Source: JAUNBG01 sp964442735 (GTDB taxonomy: Bacteria > Planctomycetota > Planctomycetia > Pirellulales > Thermoguttaceae). Taken from it: 64,000 nt of DNA. The translations under genes were made by a program, and so were the position numbers. The notes beneath the pieces were generated by a model. It had not been told where the DNA came from and ran no database searches. It saw only the letters and a program-made list of their open reading frames with translations. The stretch's first letter is position 1. Each line of letters begins with the position of its first letter. The stretch is taken from the NCBI GenBank assembly GCA_964442735.1, contig CAYUAP010000006.1:13746-77745 (forward strand). Reading direction: 5' to 3'. Positions 29,087 through 38,224 of the stretch are shown in pieces.

Positions 29087-29848
29087 ATGAGACGCCTTTT
29101 AATCGCAGGTAACTGGAAAATGAATATGAAACTCGATACTTCAAAGGCTTTAGCACAGGGTCTGAAAGATCAAGCGACTGGAATATCGGAAGTTGATATT
29201 GCGGTTTGCCCTCCAAGTATTTACGTTCAGTCGGTTTGTGATATTCTCGCCGGTTCGAATATTGGTGTTGGTGCACAAAACGCTTATTTTGAAAAGGCGG
29301 GTGCCTATACTGGCGAACTGGAAATGGCCATGTTAACCGATGTCGGTTGTAAATATGTTATTTTGGGTCATAGTGAAAGACGTCATATTCTTGGGGAGTC
29401 GAGTGAATTTATCAATCTGAAGGTACGTGCAGCCCTTGCTGCTAACCTGATTCCGATAGTATGTGTTGGTGAACTTCTTAAAGAACGTGAAGCCAACGTT
29501 ACAAACGATGTCATTCGCAGTCAGTTTGATGGTTCTTTCTCCGGTGTTTCCGCAGAAGATATGAAGAAATGCGTTATCGCCTATGAACCGGTTTGGGCTA
29601 TTGGAACTGGTAAAGTTGCCACTCCGGAACAGGCAGAAGAAGTACATGCCTTCATTCGCAGCTTGATTGCGGAACGTTATGGCAAGGCCGTTGCCGATGT
29701 TGTTCGTATTCAATATGGAGGAAGTGTTAAAGCGGGTAATGCAAAAGATCTGCTGTCCAAGCCTGATATTGACGGCGCTCTCGTTGGTGGAGCTTCCCTG
29801 AAAGTTAATGATTTCATGGGAATTATTAACGCCTGTCGAACACTGTAA
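29087..29848 (+). CDS. tpiA: Triosephosphate isomerase
   Basis: 253 residues, normal length. The substrate-binding lysine lies in AGNWKMN (residues 7-13), the electrophilic histidine in ILGHSERR (~residue 94-101) and the catalytic glutamate in AYEPVWAIGTGK (~165-176); the phosphate-gripping loop IQYGGSVK and GALVGGASL are intact. Interconverts dihydroxyacetone phosphate and glyceraldehyde 3-phosphate in glycolysis. Followed by a terminator, then secG. Confidence 0.98.
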   Translation: MRRLLIAGNWKMNMKLDTSKALAQGLKDQATGISEVDIAVCPPSIYVQSVCDILAGSNIGVGAQNAYFEKAGAYTGELEMAMLTDVGCKYVILGHSERRHILGESSEFINLKVRAALAANLIPIVCVGELLKEREANVTNDVIRSQFDGSFSGVSAEDMKKCVIAYEPVWAIGTGKVATPEQAEEVHAFIRSLIAERYGKAVADVVRIQYGGSVKAGNAKDLLSKPDIDGALVGGASLKVNDFMGIINACRTL

Positions 29849-29907
29849 TTGTGTTTGATTGTAAATTGTAAATTTGTTTCCCATTTAGGTTTATTTTGGG
29901 ATAGAAG

Positions 29908-29940
29908 ACGAAGAAAACGTTTGTTTTCTTCGTTGTTTTT
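29908..29940 (+). terminator. Rho-independent terminator after tpiA
   Basis: ACGAAGAAAAC (29908-29918) pairs perfectly with GTTTTCTTCGT (29923-29933) over a GTTT loop and is followed by TGTTTTT. Lies 60 bases past the tpiA stop and ends 39 bases before secG. Confidence 0.85.
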
Positions 29941-29978
29941 AATATGGTAAATTTGTTTGAACCCGTTCAGGAATTACA

Positions 29979-30473
29979 ATGGTCGCTTTTTTCAAAATGC
30001 TTTTGCTCTTGGCAATGATGTTAATCTGCCTGTTCATGATCCTAATCGTGCTTTTACAGCGCGGAAAGGGCGGCGGCTTGGTCGGCGCTTTTGGTGGTTT
30101 GGGCGGAAACAGTGCCTTTGGCGCTCGAACGAGTGATGTTTTCGTTCGTATTACAGTCGTTACGGCTATTATTTGGTTTGTTCTTTGTTTAGGTGGTCGT
30201 TTCATCCTCTCAATGCAATCCAGTGACAATAAATCACCATTCGAGTCCAGATCGACCTCGACAGCTCCGGCTACTCCCGAAACTGAAAAAGCGACTGCTC
30301 CTTCCACTGAAGAACAAACTTCGAAAACAACAGAACAATCCGCAGTTCCTGCCACTGATACTCCGGCTGCATCGACTCCGGCAACAGAGAGCGCTCCAGC
30401 GGCAACGACTCCGGTTTCAACGACACCTGCTCCACAATCAACAGCTCCAGTCGAAAAACCTGCTCCCAAATAG
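29979..30473 (+). CDS. secG: Preprotein translocase subunit SecG
   Basis: 164 residues; ATG 29979 has AGGAATT upstream. Residues ~1-78 form the family: helix 1 (LLLLAMMLICLFMILIVLLQ), cytoplasmic loop RGKGGGLVGAFGG..NSAFGAR, helix 2 ending CLGGRFIL. The remaining ~85 residues are a Thr/Ala/Pro/Ser-rich tail (TPATESAPAATTPVS type) of low complexity, an extension seen in several planctomycete-type SecG proteins. SecG assists SecYE in protein export. The tpiA-secG adjacency is a common arrangement. Confidence 0.93.
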   Translation: MVAFFKMLLLLAMMLICLFMILIVLLQRGKGGGLVGAFGGLGGNSAFGARTSDVFVRITVVTAIIWFVLCLGGRFILSMQSSDNKSPFESRSTSTAPATPETEKATAPSTEEQTSKTTEQSAVPATDTPAASTPATESAPAATTPVSTTPAPQSTAPVEKPAPK

Positions 30474-30540
30474 ATCTTTTATAATTCATATTTATTTGTA
30501 TTCGTATAATAATATTTTTTGAATTATATTGGTCTGCATT

Positions 30541-30587
30541 ATCGTTTTACTGTGAATAATTATCTTTATTATTTTTAGTAAAACGAT
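30541..30587. promoter_or_regulatory. Perfect 11-bp inverted repeat upstream of yicC
   Basis: ATCGTTTTACT (30541-30551) and AGTAAAACGAT (30577-30587) are exact inverted repeats 25 bases apart. A TATAAT follows at 30599-30604, so the right arm covers the expected -35 region. Could be an operator or the remains of a terminator for secG; there is no T-tract. Confidence 0.4.
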
Positions 30588-30657
30588 ATTCGTAATTGTA
30601 TAATCGATTGTTTTTCATTAACAATTTCGGAAATTGCGTCTATTAGGAGATACGATC

Positions 30658-31563
30658 TTGCTACTCAGTATGACTGGTTTTGGTTCGGCACAAACGACAC
30701 AGGCTGGAATCACAATTGTTTCCGAAATAAAAACGGTAAATAATCGTTTTTTAAAGGTTAATTATCGAATATCTGATTCTTTTTCTTTTATTGAATCAAG
30801 ACTTGAATCGTTAATTAAAGAACATATCGAACGTGGTACCGTTAATTTTCATCTTCGTATTGTTCAAGAGAATGTTAATATCTCTTCCCAATGCAATTTA
30901 CCGTTATTAAAATCCTATTTATCACAAGGCAGTATATTATGTGAAGAGGCAAAAGCCAACGGTGAATCCCTCGTTCTCGGATCTGTCAGTGATTATTTTA
31001 ATCTTCCCGGTGTTATATTGGAAGGGACAAACAGTTCGTTTGACGAAGAGGAACAACAGGAATTATGGAATGCCGTTGTTGCCAATTTAGAATTATCGCT
31101 GTCGTCACTCAAGGAGAGTCGTTTGCGCGAAGGTATTTCCATGGAGAAGAATCTTCGAAGTAATTGTGATATTCTCTCCCGGGAAATTGAACAAATAGAA
31201 GTACTGACCCCACAAGTTTTGGAGAACTATCGTCTGCGATTGACCGAACGGGTGGAAACGATTATGAACGAAAAGGAACTTCCGTTTTCGCCAGCGGATC
31301 TTGTCCGGGAAATAGCTCTGTTTACAGATCGCGCCGATATATCGGAAGAAATTGTACGTTTGCGCTCGCATATAAAGCAGTTTTATCATTTTATGGCCGG
31401 TTCTGAAAGTTGCGGTAAAAAACTGGATTTTTTAACGCAGGAAATGTTTCGTGAAGCAAATACAATCGGATCCAAGGGAAATTCAGCCGAAATAACCAAT
31501 CACGTTGTAGAACTCAAGACGACTATAGAGCGAATTCGTGAAATGGTTCAGAACGTGGAATGA
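30658..31563 (+). CDS. yicC: YicC family endoribonuclease-like protein
   Basis: 301 residues from TTG 30658, preceded by AGGAGA at 30644-30649. This start gives the family N-terminus (M)LLSMTGFGSA; the ATG at 30670 would cut four conserved residues. The centre (KTVNNRFLKVNYRI) and the C-terminal block KKLDFLTQEMFREANTIGSK are conserved and complete. YicC proteins are RNases or RNA-decay factors. It is six bases upstream of gmk, the standard neighbour in many bacteria, and likely co-transcribed with it. Confidence 0.93.
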   Translation: MLLSMTGFGSAQTTQAGITIVSEIKTVNNRFLKVNYRISDSFSFIESRLESLIKEHIERGTVNFHLRIVQENVNISSQCNLPLLKSYLSQGSILCEEAKANGESLVLGSVSDYFNLPGVILEGTNSSFDEEEQQELWNAVVANLELSLSSLKESRLREGISMEKNLRSNCDILSREIEQIEVLTPQVLENYRLRLTERVETIMNEKELPFSPADLVREIALFTDRADISEEIVRLRSHIKQFYHFMAGSESCGKKLDFLTQEMFREANTIGSKGNSAEITNHVVELKTTIERIREMVQNVE

Positions 31564-31569
31564 TCGATA

Positions 31570-32139
31570 ATGAAAAACAGAGGTAAATTACTGATTGTTT
31601 CCGGCCCCTCCGGAGTGGGCAAGGGTACGATTCTCAAACAACTCTTGAAAAATAGTGAATTTCCACTTGTTTTGAGTGTCTCGGCTACGACTCGATCTCC
31701 GAGGCCCGGTGAAGTCAACGAAGTTGATTATCATTTTCTATCCAGGAATGAATTTGAAAATCGAAAAAAAAACGGTGAATTTATTGAATGTTTTCAAGTA
31801 TTTAAAGGGGGTGATTGGTATGGGACATTACGTTCTACAATTGATACCGCTCTTGAAAAGGGGGACTGGCTCATTTTGGAAATAGATCTAAAAGGGGCAC
31901 GTAAAGTACTGGAAACATATCCGGACGCAATAACGATTTTTATCGAACCTCCTTCCCTGGCACATTTGGCCGACCGACTTGAAAAACGTGGCACGGAAAA
32001 TCAAATTGCTTTGCAAAAACGATTAAGACAGGCTTCGGAAGAAATTGAAGACAGTCGTTTTTACCAATATAAAGTAGTGAATGACAATCTGGACCAGGCG
32101 GTCGAAGATTTTCGGCGGTTATTGAAGGAAATTGAGTAA
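31570..32139 (+). CDS. gmk: Guanylate kinase
   Basis: 189 residues. P-loop SGPSGVGKGT (residues 11-20), GMP-binding SVSATTRSPRPGE and DYHFLS, lid region GTENQIALQKRL with the catalytic arginines. Phosphorylates GMP to GDP with ATP. Start ATG is seven bases after yicC, without an independent promoter in between. Full length and no missing key residues. Confidence 0.97.
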   Translation: MKNRGKLLIVSGPSGVGKGTILKQLLKNSEFPLVLSVSATTRSPRPGEVNEVDYHFLSRNEFENRKKNGEFIECFQVFKGGDWYGTLRSTIDTALEKGDWLILEIDLKGARKVLETYPDAITIFIEPPSLAHLADRLEKRGTENQIALQKRLRQASEEIEDSRFYQYKVVNDNLDQAVEDFRRLLKEIE

Positions 32140-32249
32140 TGGGAGTGATTTTCCTTCCTTCGAACAGCAAGTTCGAAATAAAATAAACAAGAGTATGGCA
32201 ATAACCATTAATAAAATATGGTCTATTGTTTTATAATAGCATATATGGC

Positions 32250-32381
32250 TAGTGGTTGCGAACACTTAAAAAACGGAGTTGACTGGAACACGGATGTCTC
32301 GTCCGCACAGCCGGGAAAACAGGCGTCTCGCGTGTTTTTTTCCCTGAATGAACTCCTAAATGAAAGTGTTGTCTACCACTA
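32250..32381. repeat. Family B miniature inverted-repeat element, copy B3
   Basis: Begins TAGTGGTTGCGAACACTT and ends GTGTTGTCTACCACTA; flanking bases give CTAGTGG at one edge and CCACTAG at the other, a possible CTAG-type target. The interior has GGATGTCTCGTCC and ACAGGCGTCTCGCGTGT, slightly diverged palindromes. Confidence 0.85.
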
Positions 32382-32419
32382 GTATATTATCCAGGAAAGC
32401 CGCAGGATTTATTAATTCC

Positions 32420-32447
32420 TTGATCGGTTTGGTATGAATAATATATT
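32420..32447 (+). promoter_or_regulatory. Probable promoter of rpoZ-coaC
   Basis: TTGATC, 16-base spacer, TATATT; the rpoZ start is 55 bases downstream. Four of six and five of six matches to consensus. Confidence 0.45.
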
Positions 32448-32501
32448 TTTAAGACAGACGATTTCAATTAAGGATGAACGTTTTGGAAAGGATGTGACTC
32501 A

Positions 32502-32780
32502 ATGATAGAGGAACTGAAAGAAGACGAATTAATCGAAAAAGTAGGCGGAAGATTCAGACTTTCTGTACTAATTCAACAGAGGTTGGTTTATTTGAATCGT
32601 GGTTCCAAGTCCTACGTGGACGGTGGTGAAGACAGTGAACGCGATAGAAAGAACAAACTTCAGATGGTCATAAAGGAAATTCTGGAGGACAAAATCTATC
32701 TTGATATGGATGGCAAAATGTGTTCTCGGGATGGAATGGATATAGATCCAGCGACTATAAACCATGAAACCATGGAATAA
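32502..32780 (+). CDS. rpoZ: RNA polymerase omega subunit
   Basis: 92 residues; ATG 32502 follows AAAGGATG. The segment LIEKVGGRFRLSVLIQQRLVYLNRG (residues 11-35, split at its midpoint) corresponds to the omega core ..VGNRFELV..A..RA. The C-terminal half is acidic and not conserved. The position between gmk and coaC matches the usual location of rpoZ, which supports the call for a diverged sequence. Omega helps beta-prime folding and RNA polymerase assembly. Confidence 0.75.
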   Translation: MIEELKEDELIEKVGGRFRLSVLIQQRLVYLNRGSKSYVDGGEDSERDRKNKLQMVIKEILEDKIYLDMDGKMCSRDGMDIDPATINHETME

Positions 32781-32818
32781 TGTAGTAAAATCTGACAGAG
32801 AATGGAGTTTTTTCATTG

Positions 32819-33358
32819 ATGGCATTAAATGGTCATGAAATACTAATTGGCGTAACTGGAGGAATTGCCGCCTATAAAGCGGCAATATTGGTTAGTCGTT
32901 TAGTCCAGACGGGAGCAGGGGTTTCTGTTATCATGACGGAATCTGCTACTCATTTAGTGGCATTACGTACTTTTGAAGCATTATCTGGACGAGTTGTTCG
33001 AACCTCAATGTGGGAAGAAGGTTCCATCCATCCGCACATTGAGTCTTCACAACAGGCGGAACTACTTTGTATAGCTCCGGCAACGGCTAATTTTATTGGG
33101 AAGGCGGCACATGGAATTGCTGACGATCTTCTCAGTACCACCTATATGGCCTTTACCGGGAACATTATTCTGGCTCCGGCCATGAACTGTGCCATGTGGG
33201 AAAAACCGGCTGTCCAGCGAAATATCGCTCTATTATTACAGGATGGTATTACTCTTGTCGGACCTGAATCCGGACATTTAAGTTGTGGACAAACTGGAGT
33301 TGGACGTATGTCCGAGCCCGATGTTATCTTCAATAAAATTGTCTCCTATTTTATTTGA
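32819..33358 (+). CDS. coaC: Phosphopantothenoylcysteine decarboxylase-type flavoprotein (CoaC half only)
   Basis: 179 residues from ATG 32819 (TTG 32816 is the other choice). FMN-binding N-terminus ILIGVTGGIAAYKA, active-site His region SIHPHIESSQQAE, LCIAPATANFIGK and the PAMN substrate clamp (APAMNCAMW) are present, with the catalytic cysteine region ESGHLSCGQTGVGRM. It decarboxylates phosphopantothenoylcysteine in coenzyme A synthesis. Many bacteria fuse CoaC to the CoaB ligase; here the protein stops after the CoaC domain, and CoaB is not in the window. Confidence 0.92.
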   Translation: MALNGHEILIGVTGGIAAYKAAILVSRLVQTGAGVSVIMTESATHLVALRTFEALSGRVVRTSMWEEGSIHPHIESSQQAELLCIAPATANFIGKAAHGIADDLLSTTYMAFTGNIILAPAMNCAMWEKPAVQRNIALLLQDGITLVGPESGHLSCGQTGVGRMSEPDVIFNKIVSYFI

Positions 33359-33404
33359 TCTTTCATCAATCTCTCTGTGATCTCTGCAAGGTTATAAAAT
33401 TACC

Positions 33405-33433
33405 TTGACATAACTTGTAACGAACATTACATA
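33405..33433 (+). promoter_or_regulatory. Possible dnaE promoter
   Basis: Consensus TTGACA (33405-33410), 17-base spacer, TACATA (33428-33433). The dnaE start at 33454 is only ~14 bases past the presumed start of transcription, so the leader would be short. Confidence 0.4.
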
Positions 33434-33453
33434 AAAAGATAAAGGAAATTGCT

Positions 33454-36400
33454 ATGGGAACGCCTGATGATTTTACCAATATGGAAGAATTTCTGGAAGA
33501 AGAGGATTTAGAGCCTGATGACGAACCATCATCGGAATCGGAATCATCAACGGAGGGGAAGGAAGATACTTCGTCCGGTTCCGATTCGGACGAGATACCT
33601 TTTGTACATTTGCACGTTCATTCCCATTTTTCTCTATTGGACGGGGCAGGTAAAATAGACGCTTTAATCAGTAGGGCAAAAGTACTCGGTATGAAGGCGC
33701 TAGCCTTAACCGATCATGGTAATATCTATGGTATGCTTGAATTCTATCAGAAGGCCCTTGATGCGGGAATCAAACCTGTTTTGGGGATGGAAGCCTATAT
33801 GGCAGGAGGAAGTCGTTTCGATAAAGGGGGATCTGGAGGTCGAAGTCCCACCTATCATTTGACTCTGTTGGCCATGGATATGACCGGATATCACAATCTA
33901 ATTGAACTTTCAACACAGGCGTATGTCGAAGGACTTTACAATAAAAGGGCTCGAATCGATCACTCGTTGTTGGAGCAATATCAGGAGGGTCTGATTTGTT
34001 TGAGTGGCTGTCTTTCCGGTGAAATTTCCCGAACGATTCTTGACGGTGACGGCAATAACGAAGCCATGAAAAAGGCTCGTGATTTAGCGATCTGGTATAA
34101 AAATCTGTTTGGTGATCGATTCTATATGGAACTACAAGATCATGGAATTGATCAACAGATGATTGTTCTTCAGAAGGAGATCGAACTCGCGAAGGAACTG
34201 GACATTCCAACGGTCGTTACCAACGACGTTCACTATGTTCTAAAAGAAGATTATGAAATTCAGGATCTATTGTTATGTGTTAATACAGGAGCTTTTGTAA
34301 CCGACAAGAATCGGTTTCGAATGGATTCGCAGGAGTTTTATCTAAAGAGCGGACGGGAAATGCTCGCCGCCATTCCTCAAGGGGAAGATGCCATACGGCG
34401 TTCCGTTGAAATTGCAGACCGCTGTCATGTCGAGCCGGTTTTAGGAAAACGATTTTTCCCGCGTTTTGAACCGCCCGATAATAAATCTTCCGAGGATTAT
34501 TTACGTGAACTTTGTTTGAATGGATTAAAAGAACGCTATGCGAACAATCCAAAACGTATGGTAAACGGAGAACTCTCCAAGGAAGTTATGGACCGTTTGA
34601 ATCGGGAACTCTACGTTATCAACAAATTAGGATTTCCTAATTACTTTTTAATCGTATGGGATTTCGTTCGTTTTGCTACGGAACATGGTATTCACTGTTC
34701 TGCTCGTGGAAGTGGTGTCGGGGCACTCGTCTGTTACGGACTCAACCTGTCCCATGTCTGTCCGTTGGAATATGACCTCTTGTTCGAACGTTTTTTGGAT
34801 GAAAATCGTCTGGAAGCGCCCGATATTGATATCGACTTCGACCAGGAATTTCGTGGACGTGTCCTGGACTATGTTAAAGAAAAGTATGGCGAAAAAAATG
34901 TCGCTCAAATTGGAACGTTTGGAACCTTGGGCGCGAAACTGGCCATTAAAGATTTAGGTCGTGTTTTAGGACTTCCCCTACCCCAAGTCAACGAACTGAC
35001 CGCCATGATCCCCAATGCCCCCAAAATGACCATAGCCAAAGCACGGGCCGGTAATGATAAACTTGAGGCAAAGATCAATACCAATTCGGACGTTAAGAAG
35101 CTGGTCGATTATGCCGTTCGTATGGAAGGATTGGTAAAATCGGCGGGAACACATGCCTGTGCGGTCGTTATTGCGGACCGTCCGGTGACCGAATTTGTTC
35201 CCTTGCAATTACTGAAGGATTCGCCGGATCTGGTGACTCAATGGCAGGCGGCGGAAGTCGAGAAGGCCGGTCTGCTCAAAATGGACTTTTTAGGTCTGCG
35301 AAACTTGACCATTCTCGCTAATGCCATTAGTCTCATTGAGGAGACTCGTCATGAAAAGATCAATCCCTACATATTTCCCACAGATGACAAGGAGACATTT
35401 GCTTTATTATGTCGGGGGGAAACCAAGGGAATTTTCCAGTTGGAAAGTTCGGGAATTCGTGATCTGCTCGTTCGTATGAAACCTGACCATTTCCGGGATA
35501 TTATCGCGACCCTGGCTCTCTACCGTCCTGGCCCGTTGGAAGGTGGAATGGTTGATCTTTACGTCGATATCAAACATGGAAGAAAAGAACCGTCCTATCC
35601 CCATCAGGTTATGAAGGACGTTCTGGAAGAAACACACGGTATCATGATCTATCAAGAGCAGGTCATGCGTATCGTCAATCGGTTGGGAAATATCCCACTA
35701 TCCCATGCCTATGCCTGTATTAAGGCCATTAGTAAAAAGAAACATGAAAAAATTGCCAAATACCGGGAAGATTTTATCATCGGAGCACAGCAGAACAGTC
35801 TGACCAAAGCGGAGGCAGAAAACATTTTTGAACTGATTATCAGTTTCGCTGGTTATGGCTTTAATAAATCGCATTCGACGGCATATGCGCTTCTGGCCTA
35901 TATGACGGCCTATCTCAAGGCACATTATCCTGCTGAATTCATGGCGGCACTGCTTAACGGTGATATTTCCAAACGTAATTTCGCCAAACGCGACTCGACG
36001 GTCGAACACATGGATGACTGTGAACAAATGCACTTGGAAGTCGTTTCACCGAATGTCAACGTCTCCTACGGTGAATATCGCGTTCGCGACAATAAAGTAT
36101 TATTCGGTTTGATGGCGATTAAAGGAGTGGGAACCGATGCTGCGGCTGAAATAGTTCGTGCCCGGGAAAATGGAGGTCCGTTCAAGGATATTTTTGATTT
36201 CTATTCCCGAATCAATTCGAAACTGGTTCCGAAGGCAACTGTGGAATCGCTTTTAAAAGCCGGAGCGATGGATTGTTTTGGTGTTAAACGATCGCAATTA
36301 TTACAAGTTTTGGATAAGGCTCTCAAGAGTTCCCTGAATGCACAGGAGGATCGTCAAAAAGGTCAACGGAGCCTCTTCGAACTTTTAGACAATGAAGATG

Positions 36401-37197
36401 AAGACATCTCTTCTGCGGAAATGATGTCGAACGCCGTTATCGGTCTACCGGAAATAGACGAGTGGAACGATCAGGAAAAGGCCGGTTATGAAAAAGAGGT
36501 TTTGGGCTTCTATTTAACGGCGCATCCCATGACTATGTATAAAGCACGTTTTCGTACGATTACCTCCCATACCATTTCAGAATTATCCAAATTATCGGAT
36601 AGAACAAATGTCATCGCAGGAGGTATGATATCACCTGCTTCCGTTAAAACGGCTCCCACCAAGAAGAAAAGAGAAGGGGAACCCAACATCTACGCCTCGT
36701 TTGATTTGGAAGATACCGACACCTCTATTCATGTTATGTTATGGCCGGTACAATATGAAACGTGGGGCCGGAATGTCAAGGCTGAATCCATGGTCGTTAT
36801 TATTGGTCACCTGGACAATAAAATGGGAGGCGAGGGAGAGGTCAATTCGACGTTAATTGCCGATAAAGTCTTTACTCTGGAAGAAGCGGAACAGCAGTTG
36901 ACCCGTGGTGTTCGGATTGGCATCAAGGAAGATAAAGATTCACAAAACAATGTCGAGGTCCTTTATGACATTTTGAAAACCTATCGAACGGATAAAAACG
37001 GCGCCGAACTGGAAATCAGTATTCTATTTCAGAACGGTCGAATCGGTCTGTTGCATTGCCCTAAATTTTATATAAAGATTAATGATGAAATGAAACGTCG
37101 TGTTACAGAGAGATTTGGGGATAATGCGTTTCGGTTATTGGCACTACCGTTTCATCCGGATCCTCCACCGGAACGAAAATGGCCTCGTAAAGAGTAA
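33454..37197 (+). CDS. dnaE: DNA polymerase III alpha subunit
   Basis: 1247 residues; AAAGGAAAT precedes ATG 33454. Residues 1-48 are a Glu/Asp/Ser-rich extension not found in most DnaE proteins. The PHP domain starts HLHVHSHFSLLDGA, with LTDHGNIYG and NDVHYV. The catalytic palm shows ARGSGVGALVCY and PDIDIDFDQEF (~residue 456), then GTHACAVVI and GFNKSHSTAYALLAY. The fingers, beta-clamp and OB-fold regions continue to the end (ASFDLEDTDTSIHVMLWP). Main replicative polymerase. Followed after 17 bases by ybaK. Confidence 0.98.
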   Translation: MGTPDDFTNMEEFLEEEDLEPDDEPSSESESSTEGKEDTSSGSDSDEIPFVHLHVHSHFSLLDGAGKIDALISRAKVLGMKALALTDHGNIYGMLEFYQKALDAGIKPVLGMEAYMAGGSRFDKGGSGGRSPTYHLTLLAMDMTGYHNLIELSTQAYVEGLYNKRARIDHSLLEQYQEGLICLSGCLSGEISRTILDGDGNNEAMKKARDLAIWYKNLFGDRFYMELQDHGIDQQMIVLQKEIELAKELDIPTVVTNDVHYVLKEDYEIQDLLLCVNTGAFVTDKNRFRMDSQEFYLKSGREMLAAIPQGEDAIRRSVEIADRCHVEPVLGKRFFPRFEPPDNKSSEDYLRELCLNGLKERYANNPKRMVNGELSKEVMDRLNRELYVINKLGFPNYFLIVWDFVRFATEHGIHCSARGSGVGALVCYGLNLSHVCPLEYDLLFERFLDENRLEAPDIDIDFDQEFRGRVLDYVKEKYGEKNVAQIGTFGTLGAKLAIKDLGRVLGLPLPQVNELTAMIPNAPKMTIAKARAGNDKLEAKINTNSDVKKLVDYAVRMEGLVKSAGTHACAVVIADRPVTEFVPLQLLKDSPDLVTQWQAAEVEKAGLLKMDFLGLRNLTILANAISLIEETRHEKINPYIFPTDDKETFALLCRGETKGIFQLESSGIRDLLVRMKPDHFRDIIATLALYRPGPLEGGMVDLYVDIKHGRKEPSYPHQVMKDVLEETHGIMIYQEQVMRIVNRLGNIPLSHAYACIKAISKKKHEKIAKYREDFIIGAQQNSLTKAEAENIFELIISFAGYGFNKSHSTAYALLAYMTAYLKAHYPAEFMAALLNGDISKRNFAKRDSTVEHMDDCEQMHLEVVSPNVNVSYGEYRVRDNKVLFGLMAIKGVGTDAAAEIVRARENGGPFKDIFDFYSRINSKLVPKATVESLLKAGAMDCFGVKRSQLLQVLDKALKSSLNAQEDRQKGQRSLFELLDNEDEDISSAEMMSNAVIGLPEIDEWNDQEKAGYEKEVLGFYLTAHPMTMYKARFRTITSHTISELSKLSDRTNVIAGGMISPASVKTAPTKKKREGEPNIYASFDLEDTDTSIHVMLWPVQYETWGRNVKAESMVVIIGHLDNKMGGEGEVNSTLIADKVFTLEEAEQQLTRGVRIGIKEDKDSQNNVEVLYDILKTYRTDKNGAELEISILFQNGRIGLLHCPKFYIKINDEMKRRVTERFGDNAFRLLALPFHPDPPPERKWPRKE

Positions 37198-37214
37198 AAG
37201 GATTTGTTGTAGTC

Positions 37215-37688
37215 ATGATTAAAACAAATGTAATGCGACTGTTTGATAATGAAGGAATTCCCTATCGTTCTGTGCATGTCAACGATGTTCATAATGAAGA
37301 TTGGAGCAGCGTTCGAACCGCTACACTTCTCGGGATCGAACCGGATCAGATCTTTAAGACCTTGGTTTTAAGGGGAGATCTCCATCGTTTTCTCGTCTGC
37401 TGTATTCCTTCCAATCAGGAACTGGACTTAAAAAAAGTGGCCCAGGTATCTGCCGATAAAAAAGTGGAGATGATTCATGTCAAGGAGATCAAGGAGATAA
37501 CAGGCTATATTCGTGGTGGATGTTCACCGATCGGCATGAAGAAAAAGTATCCAACCTATTTCGACGAAACTGTTCAACTTTTCAGCGAGATTTATATCAG
37601 TGCTGGTGCGCTTGATACCATGGTCGTACTTGCACCAGAACTTCTGCTCAAAATGACGGAAGCTGTAACCGCTGATATTACAAAATAA
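37215..37688 (+). CDS. ybaK: YbaK/EbsC-type aminoacyl-tRNA deacylase
   Basis: 157 residues. The family blocks are clear: QIFKTLVLRGD (residues ~45-55), VCCIPSNQELDLKKVAQ, and TGYIRGGCSPIGMKKKYPTY (about 96-115). This is the Cys-tRNA(Pro)/Ala deacylase fold that hydrolyses misacylated tRNA. 17 bases downstream of dnaE on the same strand, so probably read through from it. A hairpin follows the gene. Confidence 0.92.
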   Translation: MIKTNVMRLFDNEGIPYRSVHVNDVHNEDWSSVRTATLLGIEPDQIFKTLVLRGDLHRFLVCCIPSNQELDLKKVAQVSADKKVEMIHVKEIKEITGYIRGGCSPIGMKKKYPTYFDETVQLFSEIYISAGALDTMVVLAPELLLKMTEAVTADITK

Positions 37689-37746
37689 AAAATACAACTT
37701 TAAAAACAGATAGTTCTCGGACCGAATGACATACAAGTATTGATTA

Positions 37747-37781
37747 TTGTATCTTCTAAATAGTTTATTTGGAAGATACAA
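37747..37781 (+). terminator. Hairpin terminator between ybaK and fluC
   Basis: TTGTATCTTC (37747-37756) and GAAGATACAA (37772-37781) pair perfectly across a 15-nt loop; ACATTTATT follows on the plus strand. The converging genes ybaK (+) and fluC (-) both end near it. No strong T-tract on either strand. Confidence 0.5.
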
Positions 37782-37831
37782 ACATTTATTAATTCTCCCA
37801 CAATGAATGAAATACCGTTTACGCCTTGTGA

Positions 37832-38224
37832 TTATGCGGATAGAATATTGCGAATCAATAGAACACCAAGCGCGACTCCAATAAAACCAAATGTATTTTG
37901 AACAGTAAATCCCAGACAGGCACGAACAATCGAGCCATTCATCAATAGAAAATGAAGTTCATACATATAGGTGGAAAAAGTGGTAAAGGCCCCGAAAAAC
38001 CCGGTTAGAATAATAACACGTGTTTGAAGACTCCAATGTTCACGAATATGAAAGACTTCTGCTATTATACCAAAACAGAAACAGCCAATAACATTAATCA
38101 ACATCGTTCCCCAAGGTTCCGGATGCTGGAAAAAACGAGAAATCAGCGATCCAAATCCAAATCTCGACAGAGTTCCAAGTCCTCCTGCAATAAAGAGTAA
38201 TAAAAGATGGGTCAACATATTCAT
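37832..38224 (-). CDS. crcB: Fluoride channel FluC/CrcB
   Basis: 130 residues with four membrane helices. Conserved AGGLGTLSRFGFG (residues 12-24), GTMLINVIGCF with the channel asparagine, and GFFGAFTTFSTYMYE (~75-89) carrying the Phe-box and the central Na-binding Gly/Thr. Dual-topology homodimer that exports fluoride across the inner membrane. The start ATG 38224 has no ribosome site, so translation may be weak. No fluoride riboswitch was recognised upstream. Confidence 0.95.
   Translation of the reverse strand: MNMLTHLLLLFIAGGLGTLSRFGFGSLISRFFQHPEPWGTMLINVIGCFCFGIIAEVFHIREHWSLQTRVIILTGFFGAFTTFSTYMYELHFLLMNGSIVRACLGFTVQNTFGFIGVALGVLLIRNILSA

Larger units (their letters stand above)
32140..32501. 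other. Intergenic region with a family B element and rpoZ promoter
   Basis: 362 bases between gmk and rpoZ. Family B copy B3 occupies 32250-32381; a promoter candidate lies just to its right (32420-32447). Insertion of the element has separated rpoZ from the yicC-gmk unit. Confidence 0.7.

Noticed and set aside
37747..37781. Fluoride riboswitch for fluC
   Set aside because: The hairpin is downstream of fluC, not in its leader, and no riboswitch-like pseudoknot was recognised at 38225-38330.
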